DNA from: Pseudomonadota bacterium
Lineage (GTDB): Bacteria; Pseudomonadota; Gammaproteobacteria; Burkholderiales; Rhodocyclaceae
DNA: 39,800 bases
Direction: 5' to 3'
Assembly (NCBI GenBank): GCA_022705135.1
Contig: JAKJFA010000016.1
Span: forward strand, 359 to 40,158
Shown: positions 1 to 8,634 of the stretch, piece by piece
Layout of the letters: every line of letters starts with the position of its first letter
Numbering within the stretch: the stretch's first letter is position 1
Made by a program: the position numbers and the translations under genes
Notes under the pieces: model-generated
Seen by the model: only the letters and a program-made list of their open reading frames with translations
The model's database searches: none
Told to the model about the DNA's origin: nothing

Positions 1-1114
1 CATAGCGTGTTCCCAGCGCCGTGATCATGCTGCCGGTGAGGGTGGCGAAACCAATCAGGAGTTGCGGTTGTTCGCGCACGGCCAGTGTCAGGGTGTCGGC
101 CAAGACTAAGCGCCCCTCGGCATCGGTATGCACAATTTCGATACTGCTGCCGTCCAGCGCGGTAATGACGTCGCCCTGCCGGTAAGCGCTCGGGGAAAGT
201 TCGTTGCGGGCCAGGGCAAGCCAGGCGTCGATGCGGATGGGCAGGCGCAGCCGGGTGGCCGCCAACAGGATGCCGAGCGCCACGGCCGATCCGCTCATGT
301 CTTCGTGCATTCCGGCCATACCCTTAGCTGGCTTCAGGTTGTGCCCGCCCGTGTCGAAACAGATGCCTTTACCCACCATGGCGACCAAATCGCAAAAGCC
401 TTCCGGCCGGTAGGAAAGACGGACGATGGCGGCATCGTCGTGAGCGCTGCCGCTGGCGACGGCGAGAAAGGCGCCAGCGCCGAGTTGCTTGAGGCGGGGA
501 CTGTCGTATTCGTCGATGTCCCAGCCAAGCTCGGTGGCAAGCTGATGCAGGCGTTTGCGGTAGGCGCCCGGCGTCAGAAGATTGGAGGGGAGTGCGGTGA
601 GCGTCCGCGCCAGCAGGTTGGCTTCGGCCAAAGCCGCCGGTTTTGTTCCGGGTTCGCCACCCCAGAGCGTCAGGGTTTGCAGCGGTTTGGGGACACCCTT
701 GCGCTTGAGGGTGGGCAGGGGCGCGCCATTGGCCAAGGCGACGTAGGCGGCCGCTTCGAGAGCATGGCTGCGGAACTCCGGCGAGCCGTCGGCGATGATG
801 TCGATCCGGGCCGGTCCCTCGCCAAGCAGCAGTTGGGTGGCCTTACGCAGCAGCGTAAACTGTTCGAAGGGCGTTTTTTTTGTGTCGAGCCTGCACCAGA
901 CAACGAAGCAACTTTCCAAAGGCGCCGCCAGCGGGGTTCTGGCCAGGTCGTCCAGATTTTTGCCACGGCGCGCCAGGATGGCGGTCAGCGTTTGCCGGTC
1001 CGGACAGTCTTCCGGTAGCTCCATTCCGGCAGGCAGGATGACGAGCAGGTGGGTCATTTCCGCCCGCGCTTCGGCGCTGGGCAGACAGGAGTGTGCGTTG
1101 AGTCGGGCGAGCAT
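1..1114 (-). CDS. M17-family leucyl aminopeptidase, partial (C-terminus beyond window)
   Basis: Reading the minus strand from an ATG at 1114 gives an open frame of about 371 codons that runs off the window start. It carries the M17 two-metal signature: VGKGICFDTGG near residue 250, a LKP lysine and HEDMSG soon after, and HTDAEGRLVLAD near residue 329. The family normally has NTDAEGR, so Asn is replaced by His here. M17 enzymes are cytoplasmic hexameric exopeptidases that remove N-terminal residues from peptides. A second in-frame ATG at 1057 (MTHLLVILPAG) is a possible start; the 1114 start has an AAGGAA about 11 bases upstream. The gene diverges from thyA. It could be PepA or a second M17 paralogue. 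The short N-terminal domain and the His variant make me leave the symbol blank. Confidence 0.88.
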   Translation of the reverse strand, partial: MLARLNAHSCLPSAEARAEMTHLLVILPAGMELPEDCPDRQTLTAILARRGKNLDDLARTPLAAPLESCFVVWCRLDTKKTPFEQFTLLRKATQLLLGEGPARIDIIADGSPEFRSHALEAAAYVALANGAPLPTLKRKGVPKPLQTLTLWGGEPGTKPAALAEANLLARTLTALPSNLLTPGAYRKRLHQLATELGWDIDEYDSPRLKQLGAGAFLAVASGSAHDDAAIVRLSYRPEGFCDLVAMVGKGICFDTGGHNLKPAKGMAGMHEDMSGSAVALGILLAATRLRLPIRIDAWLALARNELSPSAYRQGDVITALDGSSIEIVHTDAEGRLVLADTLTLAVREQPQLLIGFATLTGSMITALGTRY

Positions 1115-1148
1115 ATAGAATTCAAATTCCTTTTTGGCCGACCATTAT

Positions 1149-1943
1149 ATGCAACCCTATCTCGATCTTCTGCGTCATGTGCTCGAACAGGGCCACGACA
1201 AATCCGACCGCACCGGCACGGGCACTCGTTCGGTATTCGGCTGGCAGATGCGCTTCGATCTTTCGGACGGCTTCCCGGTACTAACCACCAAGAAGCTGCA
1301 TCTGAAGTCGATCATTCACGAACTGCTCTGGTTTTTGCGCGGTGATACCAATATCGCCTATCTGAAGGAGCGCGGGGTTTCGATCTGGGACGAGTGGGCT
1401 GATCCTCAGGGTGAGCTTGGTCCGGTGTATGGCCATCAGTGGCGGCACTGGCCGACGCGCGATGGTGGCGAGATCGACCAGATCACGCAACTGATCGAGG
1501 CACTGAAGACCAATCCGGATTCGCGCCGACACATCGTCACCGCCTGGAATCCGGCCGATATCGAGCGCATGGCGCTACCGCCGTGCCACTGCCTCTTCCA
1601 GCTCTATGTCGCCGGCGACCGGCTTTCCTGTCAGCTGTATCAGCGCAGCGCCGATATTTTCCTCGGGGTGCCGTTCAATATTGCCTCCTATGCCCTGTTG
1701 ACCGCCATGCTGGCGCAGGTGTGTGGCTATCGTCCCGGCGAATTCGTTCATACCCTGGGGGACGCCCACCTTTACTCCAACCATTTCGAGCAGGCACGTC
1801 TGCAGCTGTCGCGCATCCCGCGCCCTCGTCCCAATTTGTGGCTGAATCCGCAGGTCAGCGATCTGTTTGCCTTCAGGTTCGAGGATATCGCGCTTGAGGG
1901 CTACGACCCGTATCCCCACATCCCGGCGCCGGTCGCGGTTTGA
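1149..1943 (+). CDS. thyA: Thymidylate synthase
   Basis: The 264-residue product has the same length as E. coli ThyA and aligns with it throughout. It methylates dUMP to dTMP using methylenetetrahydrofolate, in the cytoplasm. Visible landmarks are DRTGTGT (folate/phosphate loop), [17 protein letters not shown], the catalytic cysteine in LPPCHCLFQ at residue 146, [10 protein letters not shown], and a C-terminus ending APVAV that closes over the active site. I chose ATG 1149 (MQPYLDLL) because it matches the family length. An in-frame TTG at 1134 would add five residues, and neither start has a strong ribosome binding site. The 3' end overlaps hemL on the opposite strand by 43 bases. Confidence 0.97.
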   Translation: MQPYLDLLRHVLEQGHDKSDRTGTGTRSVFGWQMRFDLSDGFPVLTTKKLHLKSIIHELLWFLRGDTNIAYLKERGVSIWDEWADPQGELGPVYGHQWRHWPTRDGGEIDQITQLIEALKTNPDSRRHIVTAWNPADIERMALPPCHCLFQLYVAGDRLSCQLYQRSADIFLGVPFNIASYALLTAMLAQVCGYRPGEFVHTLGDAHLYSNHFEQARLQLSRIPRPRPNLWLNPQVSDLFAFRFEDIALEGYDPYPHIPAPVAV

Positions 1944-3202
1944 CGCGCTGCCGCCAGGGTCGCGGCGATATCGGCCGCGCTGTGCGCGGCTGAAACAAAA
2001 CCGGCTTCAAACGGCGAGGGTGCAAAATAGTGACCCGCTGCCAGCATGGCATGGAAGAAGCGCTTGAAGGCTTCCCGGTCACAGGCCAGCGCTTGCCGGT
2101 AGCTGGTGGGGCAGCGCTCGGCAAAGTAAAGGCCGAACATGCCGCCGATGTTTTGCGCGCTGAATGCGATGCCGTGTTCTTTGGCGATGGTCGTCAGTCC
2201 TTCGCACAGGGCATGGGCGTGCCCTGATAGCCGTTCATAGAAACCGGGCGCTTGTACCAGTTTCAGCGTGGCCAGGCCGGCGGCTACGGCCACCGGGTTG
2301 CCCGAGAGGGTTCCGGCCTGGTAGACCGGCCCGAGCGGGGCGATGCGCGCCATCAGGTCGCGCCGGCCGCCGAAGGCCGCCACCGGCAGGCCACCGCCGA
2401 TGATCTTGCCGAAGGTGGACAGGTCCGGCGTGATGCCGTACAGCCCTTGCGCGCCGGAAAGCGCCACGCGAAAACCGGTCATCACCTCGTCAAAAATGAG
2501 CAGGGCACCGTGGTGTTCGGTCAACGCGCGCAGGGTTTTGAGAAAGTCCGGATCGGGAACAATCAGGTTCATGTTGCCGGCGACCGGTTCGACGATGACG
2601 GCGGCAATCTGGTTGCCATGCCGGGCGAAGGCATCCGTCAACTGCTGCGGGTCGTTGTAGTCGAGGACCAGGGTATTTCGGGCAAAGTCGGCAGGGATGC
2701 CGCTGGACGACGGGTTGCCGAAAGTAAGCGCGCCCGAGCCGGCCTTGACCAGCAAACTGTCGGAATGGCCGTGGTAGCAGCCTTCGAACTTGATGAGCAG
2801 ATCACGGCCGGTGCAGCCGCGCGCCAGACGGATGGCGCTCATGGTGGCTTCGGTTCCGGAAGAAACCAGACGCACCATGTCCAGCGAGGGCACCAGGCGG
2901 CAGAGCAACTCCGCCATTTCGATTTCGCCCTCGGTTGGGGCGCCGAAGGAGAGCCCGGCGCTGGCGGTTTCCTGCACGGCCCGGACAACCTCGGGGTGGG
3001 CGTGGCCGAGGATGAGCGGCCCCCAGGAACCGACATAGTCGATCAGCCATTGGCCTTCGGCATCCTGAACGCGCGCTCCCTGACCGCGCACCAGAAAGCG
3101 CGGCGTGCCGCCGACCGGGCCGAAGGCGCGTACCGGCGAATTGACGCCACCGGGGATATGGCGCTGGGCGCGCTCAAACAGGAGTTGATTTGAAGTGGCC
3201 AT
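1901..3202 (-). CDS. hemL: Glutamate-1-semialdehyde 2,1-aminomutase
   Basis: This is a 433-residue, PLP-dependent fold-type I aminotransferase family enzyme. It converts glutamate-1-semialdehyde to 5-aminolevulinate, the committed precursor for haem in the C5 pathway. The N-terminus ([19 protein letters not shown]), [13 protein letters not shown], the FDEVMTGFR stretch and the PLP lysine in [13 protein letters not shown] (residue 266) are all present. Length is normal for the family. It starts 6 bases after the thiD stop, so the two are co-transcribed. Its stop lies inside the 3' end of the convergent thyA. Confidence 0.97.
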   Translation of the reverse strand: MATSNQLLFERAQRHIPGGVNSPVRAFGPVGGTPRFLVRGQGARVQDAEGQWLIDYVGSWGPLILGHAHPEVVRAVQETASAGLSFGAPTEGEIEMAELLCRLVPSLDMVRLVSSGTEATMSAIRLARGCTGRDLLIKFEGCYHGHSDSLLVKAGSGALTFGNPSSSGIPADFARNTLVLDYNDPQQLTDAFARHGNQIAAVIVEPVAGNMNLIVPDPDFLKTLRALTEHHGALLIFDEVMTGFRVALSGAQGLYGITPDLSTFGKIIGGGLPVAAFGGRRDLMARIAPLGPVYQAGTLSGNPVAVAAGLATLKLVQAPGFYERLSGHAHALCEGLTTIAKEHGIAFSAQNIGGMFGLYFAERCPTSYRQALACDREAFKRFFHAMLAAGHYFAPSPFEAGFVSAAHSAADIAATLAAARQTATGAGMWGYGS

Positions 3203-3208
3203 ACCGGC

Positions 3209-4018
3209 TTATTCCGCTCTGGGGTGGTTGCGAAAAAGGCGATCGGGAATGAATTGCCCCTTGCCGGGACGGAAGGCGTGTGACAACGCATTCCAGGTAT
3301 ATTCCTGGGCGCGAAATACGGCTTCCTCGACGGGGGTGCCTCTGGCCAGGTAGGCGGCAAGGGCGGAAGCCAGGGTGCAGCCGGAGCCGTGGTAGCTGCC
3401 GGGCAGTCGCTGCCAATGGTCGCGGCGGAGGATGCCTGAGGCACCATATAGGGTGTTGGCGACCTTCGGGGTGTCGTCGTGGGTGCCGGTGACGAGAACG
3501 TAGCGTGCGCCCAGATCGAGCAGGTGGCGGGCGCAGAAGGCGATTTCCATTTTGCCTTCTTCCCCCGGTCCGGCCAGACGCCGGGCTTCGGGAAGGTTGG
3601 GTGTGAGGACGGTGGCTCTGGGGATGAGCGCTTCACGGAGAACCTTGATCATTTCCTCGTCCGCCAGCGCGTCGCCGCGCCCGGAAGCGAGCACCGGATC
3701 GAGGATCAGCGGGAGGCCGGGGTAGTCGGAGACGATCCTGGCGATGCAGAGGATATTGTCCACGGAACCGAGCGCGCCCAGCTTGAAGGCGGCGATGGGG
3801 ATATCCGCCAGCAGGCTGCGGGCCTGTTGTTCAAGCAGGTCGGTCTCGATGGCCTGCACGCGCTGGATGCCGCAGGTATCCTGTACGGTCAGAGCGGTCA
3901 ATGCTGTCAGCGGCTGGCAACCCAGGCTGGCCAGGGTCAGCAGGTCGGCCTGGATGCCGGCGCCGCCGGTCGGGTCGCTGGCGGCAAAAACGAGAACGGC
4001 AGGCGGAGTCTGACGCAT
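3209..4018 (-). CDS. thiD: Hydroxymethylpyrimidine/phosphomethylpyrimidine kinase
   Basis: The 269-residue product belongs to the ribokinase-like family. It phosphorylates hydroxymethylpyrimidine twice for thiamine biosynthesis. Landmarks are the N-terminal FAASDPTGGAGIQADL substrate loop, DPVLASGRGD in the middle, LTPNLPEA, VLVTGTH, and the C-terminal anion hole GSGCTLASALAAYLARG. The gene is immediately upstream of hemL (6-base gap), a thiamine/haem pairing common in betaproteobacteria. The upstream side is bounded by the terminator of the Cache lipoprotein gene, so its promoter must lie in or just after that terminator; I saw no good consensus there. Confidence 0.96.
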   Translation of the reverse strand: MRQTPPAVLVFAASDPTGGAGIQADLLTLASLGCQPLTALTALTVQDTCGIQRVQAIETDLLEQQARSLLADIPIAAFKLGALGSVDNILCIARIVSDYPGLPLILDPVLASGRGDALADEEMIKVLREALIPRATVLTPNLPEARRLAGPGEEGKMEIAFCARHLLDLGARYVLVTGTHDDTPKVANTLYGASGILRRDHWQRLPGSYHGSGCTLASALAAYLARGTPVEEAVFRAQEYTWNALSHAFRPGKGQFIPDRLFRNHPRAE

Positions 4019-4038
4019 GGGCGCTGTTTCGGATAAGC

Positions 4039-4084
4039 AAAAAATTCCGGGCGAAACCGGCGTTTCAACACCAGTTTCGCCCGG
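4039..4084 (-). terminator. Intrinsic terminator of the Cache lipoprotein gene
   Basis: A perfect 11-bp stem (4047-4057 with 4074-4084, CCGGGCGAAAC/GTTTCGCCCGG) has a 16-base loop. On the minus strand it is followed directly by AATTTTTT. It sits 24 bases after the stop of the lipoprotein gene and just before thiD. Confidence 0.9.
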
Positions 4085-4107
4085 AGGAAGTCCTCAGTTT
4101 GCCAGAC

Positions 4108-4704
4108 TTACTTATAGACACCAACCAGAATGGCGTAGTCCATTCCCGGTACTTGCAGAATGTAAGAGGTCTTGGCGTTGACTTTCTTGGTTGCCGGATC
4201 AGGCCACATGTAATCAATCCAGCCGCCAGTTGCCATCAGCTTCAGGCCCTCTTGCAGGAAAGGCTTGTCATTGGCGTCCTTGAGGTCCGTCAGATCCTTG
4301 CCGATCAGTTTGGCATTGGCGCCGTGCGCATAGATGACGACGCGATTACCCTTGACGTCATACATGGAAATGTAGAGATCCTTGTTTTTCCATTTGGCGT
4401 CGCCGCTCATAAATTCCTTGGCGGCCTGTTCCGGACCGACTGCCTTGATGAGTGCGACGGCAGCCTCCACCATGGCCTTGGCTTCTTCCTTCGAGGCGCG
4501 TTCCGCTGGTGCGGCGGCAGGTGCGGCGGCAGGCGCGGCGGTGGGTGCAGCAGCCGGTGCAGCAGCCGGTGCAGCAGCCGGTGCAGCAGCCGGTGCAGCA
4601 GCCGGCACGGGGGGCATGGGTTCGGAGTCGCAGGCGGTAAGGGAGAAGGCGGCAGCAAGTGCGATGACGAAGGCGAAAGACCGGCGTTGAGTATCGGTGT
4701 TCAT
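4108..4704 (-). CDS. Lipoprotein with a single Cache domain and Ala/Pro-rich linker
   Basis: The product has 198 residues. The start is ATG 4704, preceded by a strong AGGAGG at 7 bases; a longer frame runs further upstream but lacks such a site. Residues 1-22 form a lipoprotein signal peptide with lipobox LTAC, then acylated Cys and Asp-Ser. An Ala/Pro-rich linker (about residues 27-62) leads to a small Cache-type ligand-binding domain. In it are DLYISMYDVKGNRV, GKDLTDLKDANDKPF, GGWIDYMWPDP and a C-terminal VGVYK. Such domains bind small ligands outside the membrane, usually within chemoreceptors or kinases; here the domain stands alone on a lipid anchor. A Lys or Asp rule for inner versus outer membrane retention is ambiguous (Asp at +2 favours the inner membrane in enterics). 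It is divergent from the pilGHIJ-chpA operon. A link to PilJ signalling is my inference. Confidence 0.88.
   Translation of the reverse strand: MNTDTQRRSFAFVIALAAAFSLTACDSEPMPPVPAAAPAAAPAAAPAAAPAAAPTAAPAAAPAAAPAERASKEEAKAMVEAAVALIKAVGPEQAAKEFMSGDAKWKNKDLYISMYDVKGNRVVIYAHGANAKLIGKDLTDLKDANDKPFLQEGLKLMATGGWIDYMWPDPATKKVNAKTSYILQVPGMDYAILVGVYK
4544..4603. repeat. Five perfect 12-bp tandem repeats in the lipoprotein linker
   Basis: The unit GGTGCAGCAGCC occurs five times without change from 4544 to 4603. More diverged units (GGTGCGGCGGCA type) lie at about 4508-4543. On the minus strand each unit encodes Ala-Ala-Ala-Pro or a rotation of it, so copy-number changes keep the reading frame and only alter linker length. 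Confidence 0.95.
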
Positions 4705-4745
4705 GGGTATCCTCCTGATCGGTTGTGGGAATCCTACAGCGGTGC

Positions 4746-4774
4746 ATTGTGCGGACGGCACGCAGGTATGTCAA
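4746..4774 (-). promoter_or_regulatory. Sigma-70 promoter for the Cache lipoprotein gene
   Basis: On the minus strand there is a perfect TTGACA (4774-4769), a 17-base spacer and CACAAT (4751-4746). The start codon lies about 40 bases further down, giving a short leader that contains the AGGAGG site. Confidence 0.7.
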
Positions 4775-4917
4775 CGCCATTGTGAGCCATTTGTGCAAGC
4801 GGTTGCGGTGGCCGTTTCTCGGTAAGAGGGCGTTTCCCTCCTATTATCACCTTTTGCATGGCGTGAGGCTGCGACGACATATCTGCAGCGATACCTGACA
4901 AAATGGGCTGAGAAATG

Positions 4918-4945
4918 CTTACACTCGGCCAACTCTTTGTACTAT
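4918..4945 (+). promoter_or_regulatory. Candidate promoter of the pilG operon
   Basis: CTTACA (4918-4923), a 16-base spacer and TACTAT (4940-4945) lie 50 bases before the chosen pilG start. The match is only moderate. The 290 bases between the lipoprotein start and the pilG start hold this, the opposite-strand promoter, and no convincing gene. Confidence 0.35.
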
Positions 4946-4994
4946 CATTGACCGACATGGAGTTGTGGGCCGTTTCGGGCGCAAGGGGGGTCAA

Positions 4995-5405
4995 TTGGCG
5001 GATGTAGCTAATCTACGTGGTGTCAAGGTCATGGTCATTGATGACAGCAACACGATCCGGCGCAGCGCAGAGATTTTTTTGGTGCAGGCGGGTTGCCAGG
5101 TGGTGCTGGCGGAAGATGGGTTCGATGCCTTGGCCAAGGTGGCGGATCATCAGCCCGATGTGATCTTCTGCGACATTATGATGCCCCGCCTGGACGGCTA
5201 TCAGACCTGTGCTCTGATCAAGAAGAATGCCCGGTTCAAGACCACTCCGGTCATCATGCTGTCTTCCAAGGATGGTTTGTTCGACCGCGCCCGGGGACGC
5301 ATGGTGGGGTCCGACCGTTATTTGACCAAACCATTTACCAAGGATAGCCTGTTGCAAACCGTTGCGAATTTCGCAGCGGGGGGTGACAGGCCCACTCAAC
5401 AATAG
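4995..5405 (+). CDS. pilG: Twitching motility response regulator PilG
   Basis: This 136-residue protein is a single receiver domain. It closely resembles PilG of Pseudomonas, which acts with ChpA to control type IV pilus extension and cAMP signalling. The acidic pair is in VMVIDDS, the phosphoacceptor is Asp60 in FCDIMMPRLDGYQTCALIK, the switch Ser is in VIMLSSKDGLFD, and the Lys is in YLTKPF. I chose TTG 4995 because AAGGGGGG lies 4-10 bases upstream and the length matches PilG. A GTG at 4965 would add ten unconserved residues. It heads the pilGHIJ-chpA operon. Confidence 0.93.
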   Translation: MADVANLRGVKVMVIDDSNTIRRSAEIFLVQAGCQVVLAEDGFDALAKVADHQPDVIFCDIMMPRLDGYQTCALIKKNARFKTTPVIMLSSKDGLFDRARGRMVGSDRYLTKPFTKDSLLQTVANFAAGGDRPTQQ

Positions 5406-5423
5406 CCAACAGAGGATCACGTT

Positions 5424-5789
5424 ATGCCAGTCAAGAAAATTCTCGTCATTGACGATTCGCCAACCGAGCGCTTTTTTCTCGTCGATATCCTGAACAAAAA
5501 GGGATACCTGGTCGCCGTGGCGGAAAGCGGTGAGGAAGGGATTGCCAAAGCCAAGGCGGATAAACCGGATCTGATTTTGATGGATGTCGTCATGCCGGGG
5601 CTGAATGGCTACCAGGCGACGCGTTCGCTGACGCGCGATGAGGAGACCAAGAATATCCCCGTGATCATCTGCACGACCAAGGGCCAGGAAACCGACAAGA
5701 TTTGGGGGCTGCGCCAGGGCGCGCTGGAATACATGGTGAAGCCGATTGATGCCAAGGAACTGCTGCAGAAGATTGCTTCTCTTCCCTGA
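5424..5789 (+). CDS. pilH: Twitching motility response regulator PilH
   Basis: This 121-residue stand-alone receiver domain matches PilH: ILVIDDSPTERFFL, phosphoacceptor Asp54 in LILMDVVMPGLNGYQATR, VIICTTKGQETDKIWGLRQGA, and the conserved Lys in MVKPID. In characterised systems PilH counteracts or buffers PilG output and affects pilus retraction. It begins 18 bases after the pilG stop with AGAGGATC upstream of its ATG. Confidence 0.95.
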   Translation: MPVKKILVIDDSPTERFFLVDILNKKGYLVAVAESGEEGIAKAKADKPDLILMDVVMPGLNGYQATRSLTRDEETKNIPVIICTTKGQETDKIWGLRQGALEYMVKPIDAKELLQKIASLP

Positions 5790-5799
5790 TTGACGGGTC

Positions 5800-6315
5800 A
5801 TGGCCAGAAAAAAAACCAGTCTTAGGGATTTTCAGCAGTACCTGTCGGAACGGCTGAAGAGTGCGGCGCGGGGCCAGGTTTCCTCATCGCTGCTGGGGGT
5901 GCGCGCAGGGAAAGAAAACTGGCTGCTCGAGTTGTCCGAAGCGGGTGAGATCATCCAGTTGCCGCCGTTGACCCCGGTTCCCCTGACCAATGCTGCTTTT
6001 TCCGGCATTGCCAACATCCGCGGCAACCTCTATGCGGTGACTGATTTCTCGTATTTCCGCACGGGCGAACCGACGGTGCAAAACGCTTTTACGCGCCTGC
6101 TGCTGATCGGGGCCAAAATGGGTTCCAATGCCGCTTTACTGGTGACCCGCATGCAGGGGCTGAAGAATATCAAGGATTTTGAGCCGGTTAGCCGGCCTGA
6201 GGATGCGCCTGCCTGGATCGAGCAGCCCTACCGGGATCAGGCAGGTGAAATCTGGAATAAGTTGTCGGTCAGTGCGCTTTTGAATGACGAGCGGTTTATG
6301 AACATCGGGGCTTGA
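5800..6315 (+). CDS. pilI: CheW-like adaptor PilI
   Basis: This 171-residue CheW-domain protein couples the PilJ receptor to the ChpA kinase. The CheW fold is visible from about residue 25 ([17 protein letters not shown], then [20 protein letters not shown] and [25 protein letters not shown]). It lies 10 bases after pilH and has a weak ribosome binding site, consistent with translation coupled to pilH. Position between pilH and pilJ supports the assignment. Confidence 0.92.
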   Translation: MARKKTSLRDFQQYLSERLKSAARGQVSSSLLGVRAGKENWLLELSEAGEIIQLPPLTPVPLTNAAFSGIANIRGNLYAVTDFSYFRTGEPTVQNAFTRLLLIGAKMGSNAALLVTRMQGLKNIKDFEPVSRPEDAPAWIEQPYRDQAGEIWNKLSVSALLNDERFMNIGA

Positions 6316-6349
6316 AATCCCGCAGCGACGATTCTCAGTGGAGGGTAGC

Positions 6350-8611
6350 ATGGCGTTCAGTTTGAAACTTCCGAAATTCGGCAGCAAAGAGAAGTCAGCG
6401 AAGGACGAGGGGGCACTGACGGTTTCCTCGGTCATGCCCTCGCCGCTGGTGGAGGAACGCATGATGTCTCCGGCGCAGTTGCGGCACGGGCACAAGCCGA
6501 GCACCTCTTCCCGTATCTGGCTGCCACGCTTTATGACTGAAAAGCCGATCGAAACCCAGATCAAGTACCTGGGTCTCGTGGTGGTCGTCCTGGTACTGAT
6601 TGCGGTCTGGCTCCAAGTCTGGGACAACGTCAGGACCAAGCGCAACGCGGCTTATCTGGCGGGTGCCGGCGAAATGCAGACGCTCTCGCAACGTTTGGCG
6701 CGGGTGACGCCGGCTGCGGTGCGTGGCGATGCGACGGCGCTGGCGCAGTTTGAGAAGGCGCGTTTCGAATTTTCGTCTGTGCAGGAGCGCCTAAGGACCG
6801 GGGGTGTGGTTGCCGGGGTCAATGTGCCGCCGGTTCCGCGCGTGGTATGGCCATACCTGGGTGAAGTTGTCAAACTGTGGCGGAAGACGGATGCCAACGC
6901 GACGGCCATTTCCGGTCAGCGCGATCTGCTCGTCACTCTGGGCAAGAGTTCGGCGGTGATTCAGGAGAAGGCCGCCCAGATCCAGGAATTTTCCGAGCAA
7001 TTGGCGGCGACCAAACTGGCCAGCGGCGATACGGCCGAGGCGGCGAATGCCAACAAGATGGTGACGATTGCCCTGCGCATGATCAGAAAGGTCTTTGCCA
7101 TGCAGGCGGGTGCCGAGCTCGAGCAGGCCGGCTCCGATACACCGGTACTCCTGAGCAAGGACGCCAAGCAGTTCCGCGATTTGCTCATTTCCTACGAACA
7201 GGAAGTGTATGAATACTGGCTGGGCCGCGATGTCCGGGAGTTTCGCGGCTTGTTGGACGGTTTTATGAAAACGACGCAGGACGCTCAGACCAAGGACAGG
7301 CTGGCGCGACTGGACAAGGTCTTCAATGAGTATGCCACTGCCGTTGCCAGCTTGCTCAAGAATGCGACCCAGCAGGTTCAGGCGCAGGACCAGGCGGTCG
7401 CGATATTGAAGGAAAGCGATGCCTTGCTTTCAGCTTGCGATAACTTGTCCAAAGCGCTTGATGTGGCGGGAAAGCAGCGCATCATCACGATCAGCCTGAT
7501 CGTGATCGGCGTGCTGGCACTTGCCCTCTTGTTGCTGATGATCAAACTTTATCTTGATGATTCCCGCCGCCGTGCCGAGGAGGCTGAAAAACAACGCCTG
7601 GTGTCGGAAACCACCAATCGGGAAAATCAGGACGCCATTCTGCGCCTGATGAACGAGCTGGGAGACCTGGCGGATGGCGACCTGACCGTCACTGCAACGG
7701 TGAGCGAAAACATCACCGGTGCGATTGCCGACTCCATCAATTACACGATTGAAGAGCTGCGTGTCCTGGTGGGGCGCATTAACGACGCGGCGACGCGCGT
7801 GACGGCGGCGACCGAGATCGCCCGCAAGACCTCGGCCGAACTGATTGATGCCGCCGAAAAGCAATCGAGCGAAATTGAGGTGGTCGGTCGTCTGGCGCTT
7901 GACATGTCGGGGTCGATGACCAAGGTTTCCGGGGATGCCAACGAGTCGGCGCAGGTGGCGCGCCAATCCCTGACGGCGGCCGAGAACGGCATGGTGGCCG
8001 TGCAGGATTCCATCAAGGGCATGAATGAAATCCGCGGCCAGATCCAGGAAACCTCCAAGCGGATCAAGCGTCTGGGCGAAAGCTCGCAGGAGATCGGTGA
8101 AATCGTTGAGCTGATCTCGGACATTACCGAGCAGACTAACGTGCTGGCCTTGAATGCGGCGATTCAGGCGGCTTCCGCCGGTGAAGCCGGGCGTGGTTTT
8201 ACGGTGGTTGCCGAGGAAGTGCAGCGCCTGGCCGAGCGCTCAGCCGAGGCGACGAAGCAGATCGCGGCGATCGTCAAGACCATTCAGACGGATACCCAGG
8301 ATGCGGTGTCGGCCATGGAAGAGTCGACCCGCGGCGTGGTCGAGGGGGCGAAGCTCTCCGATGCGGCAGGTCAGGCGCTTTCGGAAATCGGCGAGGTCTC
8401 CCGCAATCTGGCACAACTGATTCAGGACATTTCCAGGTCGACGCAGGAACAGGCGGATTCGGCCTCCAATGTGGCCAACATCATGCAGGATATCCTGCAC
8501 ATTACCGAACAGACTTCGACGGGGACGCAGCGCACTGCCGAGGCTGTGGAAGAACTGAACAGTCTGGCCGCTGAACTCAAGGGTTCGGTTGCCGGCTTCA
8601 AGGTCGGATAA
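6350..8611 (+). CDS. pilJ: Methyl-accepting chemotaxis protein PilJ
   Basis: The product is a 753-residue type IV pilus chemoreceptor. ATG 6350 follows GGAGGG at 4-5 bases; a GTG 12 bases earlier is less likely. A cytoplasmic N-terminal tail of about 72 residues precedes TM1 (about 74-92). A periplasmic region to about 375 holds PilJ-type helical repeats, with [14 protein letters not shown] near the start. TM2 (about 378-400) is followed by a HAMP segment and the signalling hairpin. The hairpin tip ([31 protein letters not shown]) lies near residues 600-630 and shows the AAIQAAS variant typical of PilJ. It ends VAGFKVG and lacks a CheR-docking pentapeptide, consistent with the absence of a neighbouring pilK. 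Confidence 0.96.
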   Translation: MAFSLKLPKFGSKEKSAKDEGALTVSSVMPSPLVEERMMSPAQLRHGHKPSTSSRIWLPRFMTEKPIETQIKYLGLVVVVLVLIAVWLQVWDNVRTKRNAAYLAGAGEMQTLSQRLARVTPAAVRGDATALAQFEKARFEFSSVQERLRTGGVVAGVNVPPVPRVVWPYLGEVVKLWRKTDANATAISGQRDLLVTLGKSSAVIQEKAAQIQEFSEQLAATKLASGDTAEAANANKMVTIALRMIRKVFAMQAGAELEQAGSDTPVLLSKDAKQFRDLLISYEQEVYEYWLGRDVREFRGLLDGFMKTTQDAQTKDRLARLDKVFNEYATAVASLLKNATQQVQAQDQAVAILKESDALLSACDNLSKALDVAGKQRIITISLIVIGVLALALLLLMIKLYLDDSRRRAEEAEKQRLVSETTNRENQDAILRLMNELGDLADGDLTVTATVSENITGAIADSINYTIEELRVLVGRINDAATRVTAATEIARKTSAELIDAAEKQSSEIEVVGRLALDMSGSMTKVSGDANESAQVARQSLTAAENGMVAVQDSIKGMNEIRGQIQETSKRIKRLGESSQEIGEIVELISDITEQTNVLALNAAIQAASAGEAGRGFTVVAEEVQRLAERSAEATKQIAAIVKTIQTDTQDAVSAMEESTRGVVEGAKLSDAAGQALSEIGEVSRNLAQLIQDISRSTQEQADSASNVANIMQDILHITEQTSTGTQRTAEAVEELNSLAAELKGSVAGFKVG

Positions 8612-8634
8612 GCCTACGGACAGAGCCTATTTCT

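Noticed and set aside
2252-3193. Long plus-strand frame of 313 codons
   Set aside because: It is antisense to hemL, whose protein match is unambiguous, and its translation has a random, Gly/Arg-rich make-up.
4734-4994. Minus-strand frame of 86 codons between the lipoprotein gene and pilG
   Set aside because: No ribosome site or family features, and it covers the lipoprotein promoter.
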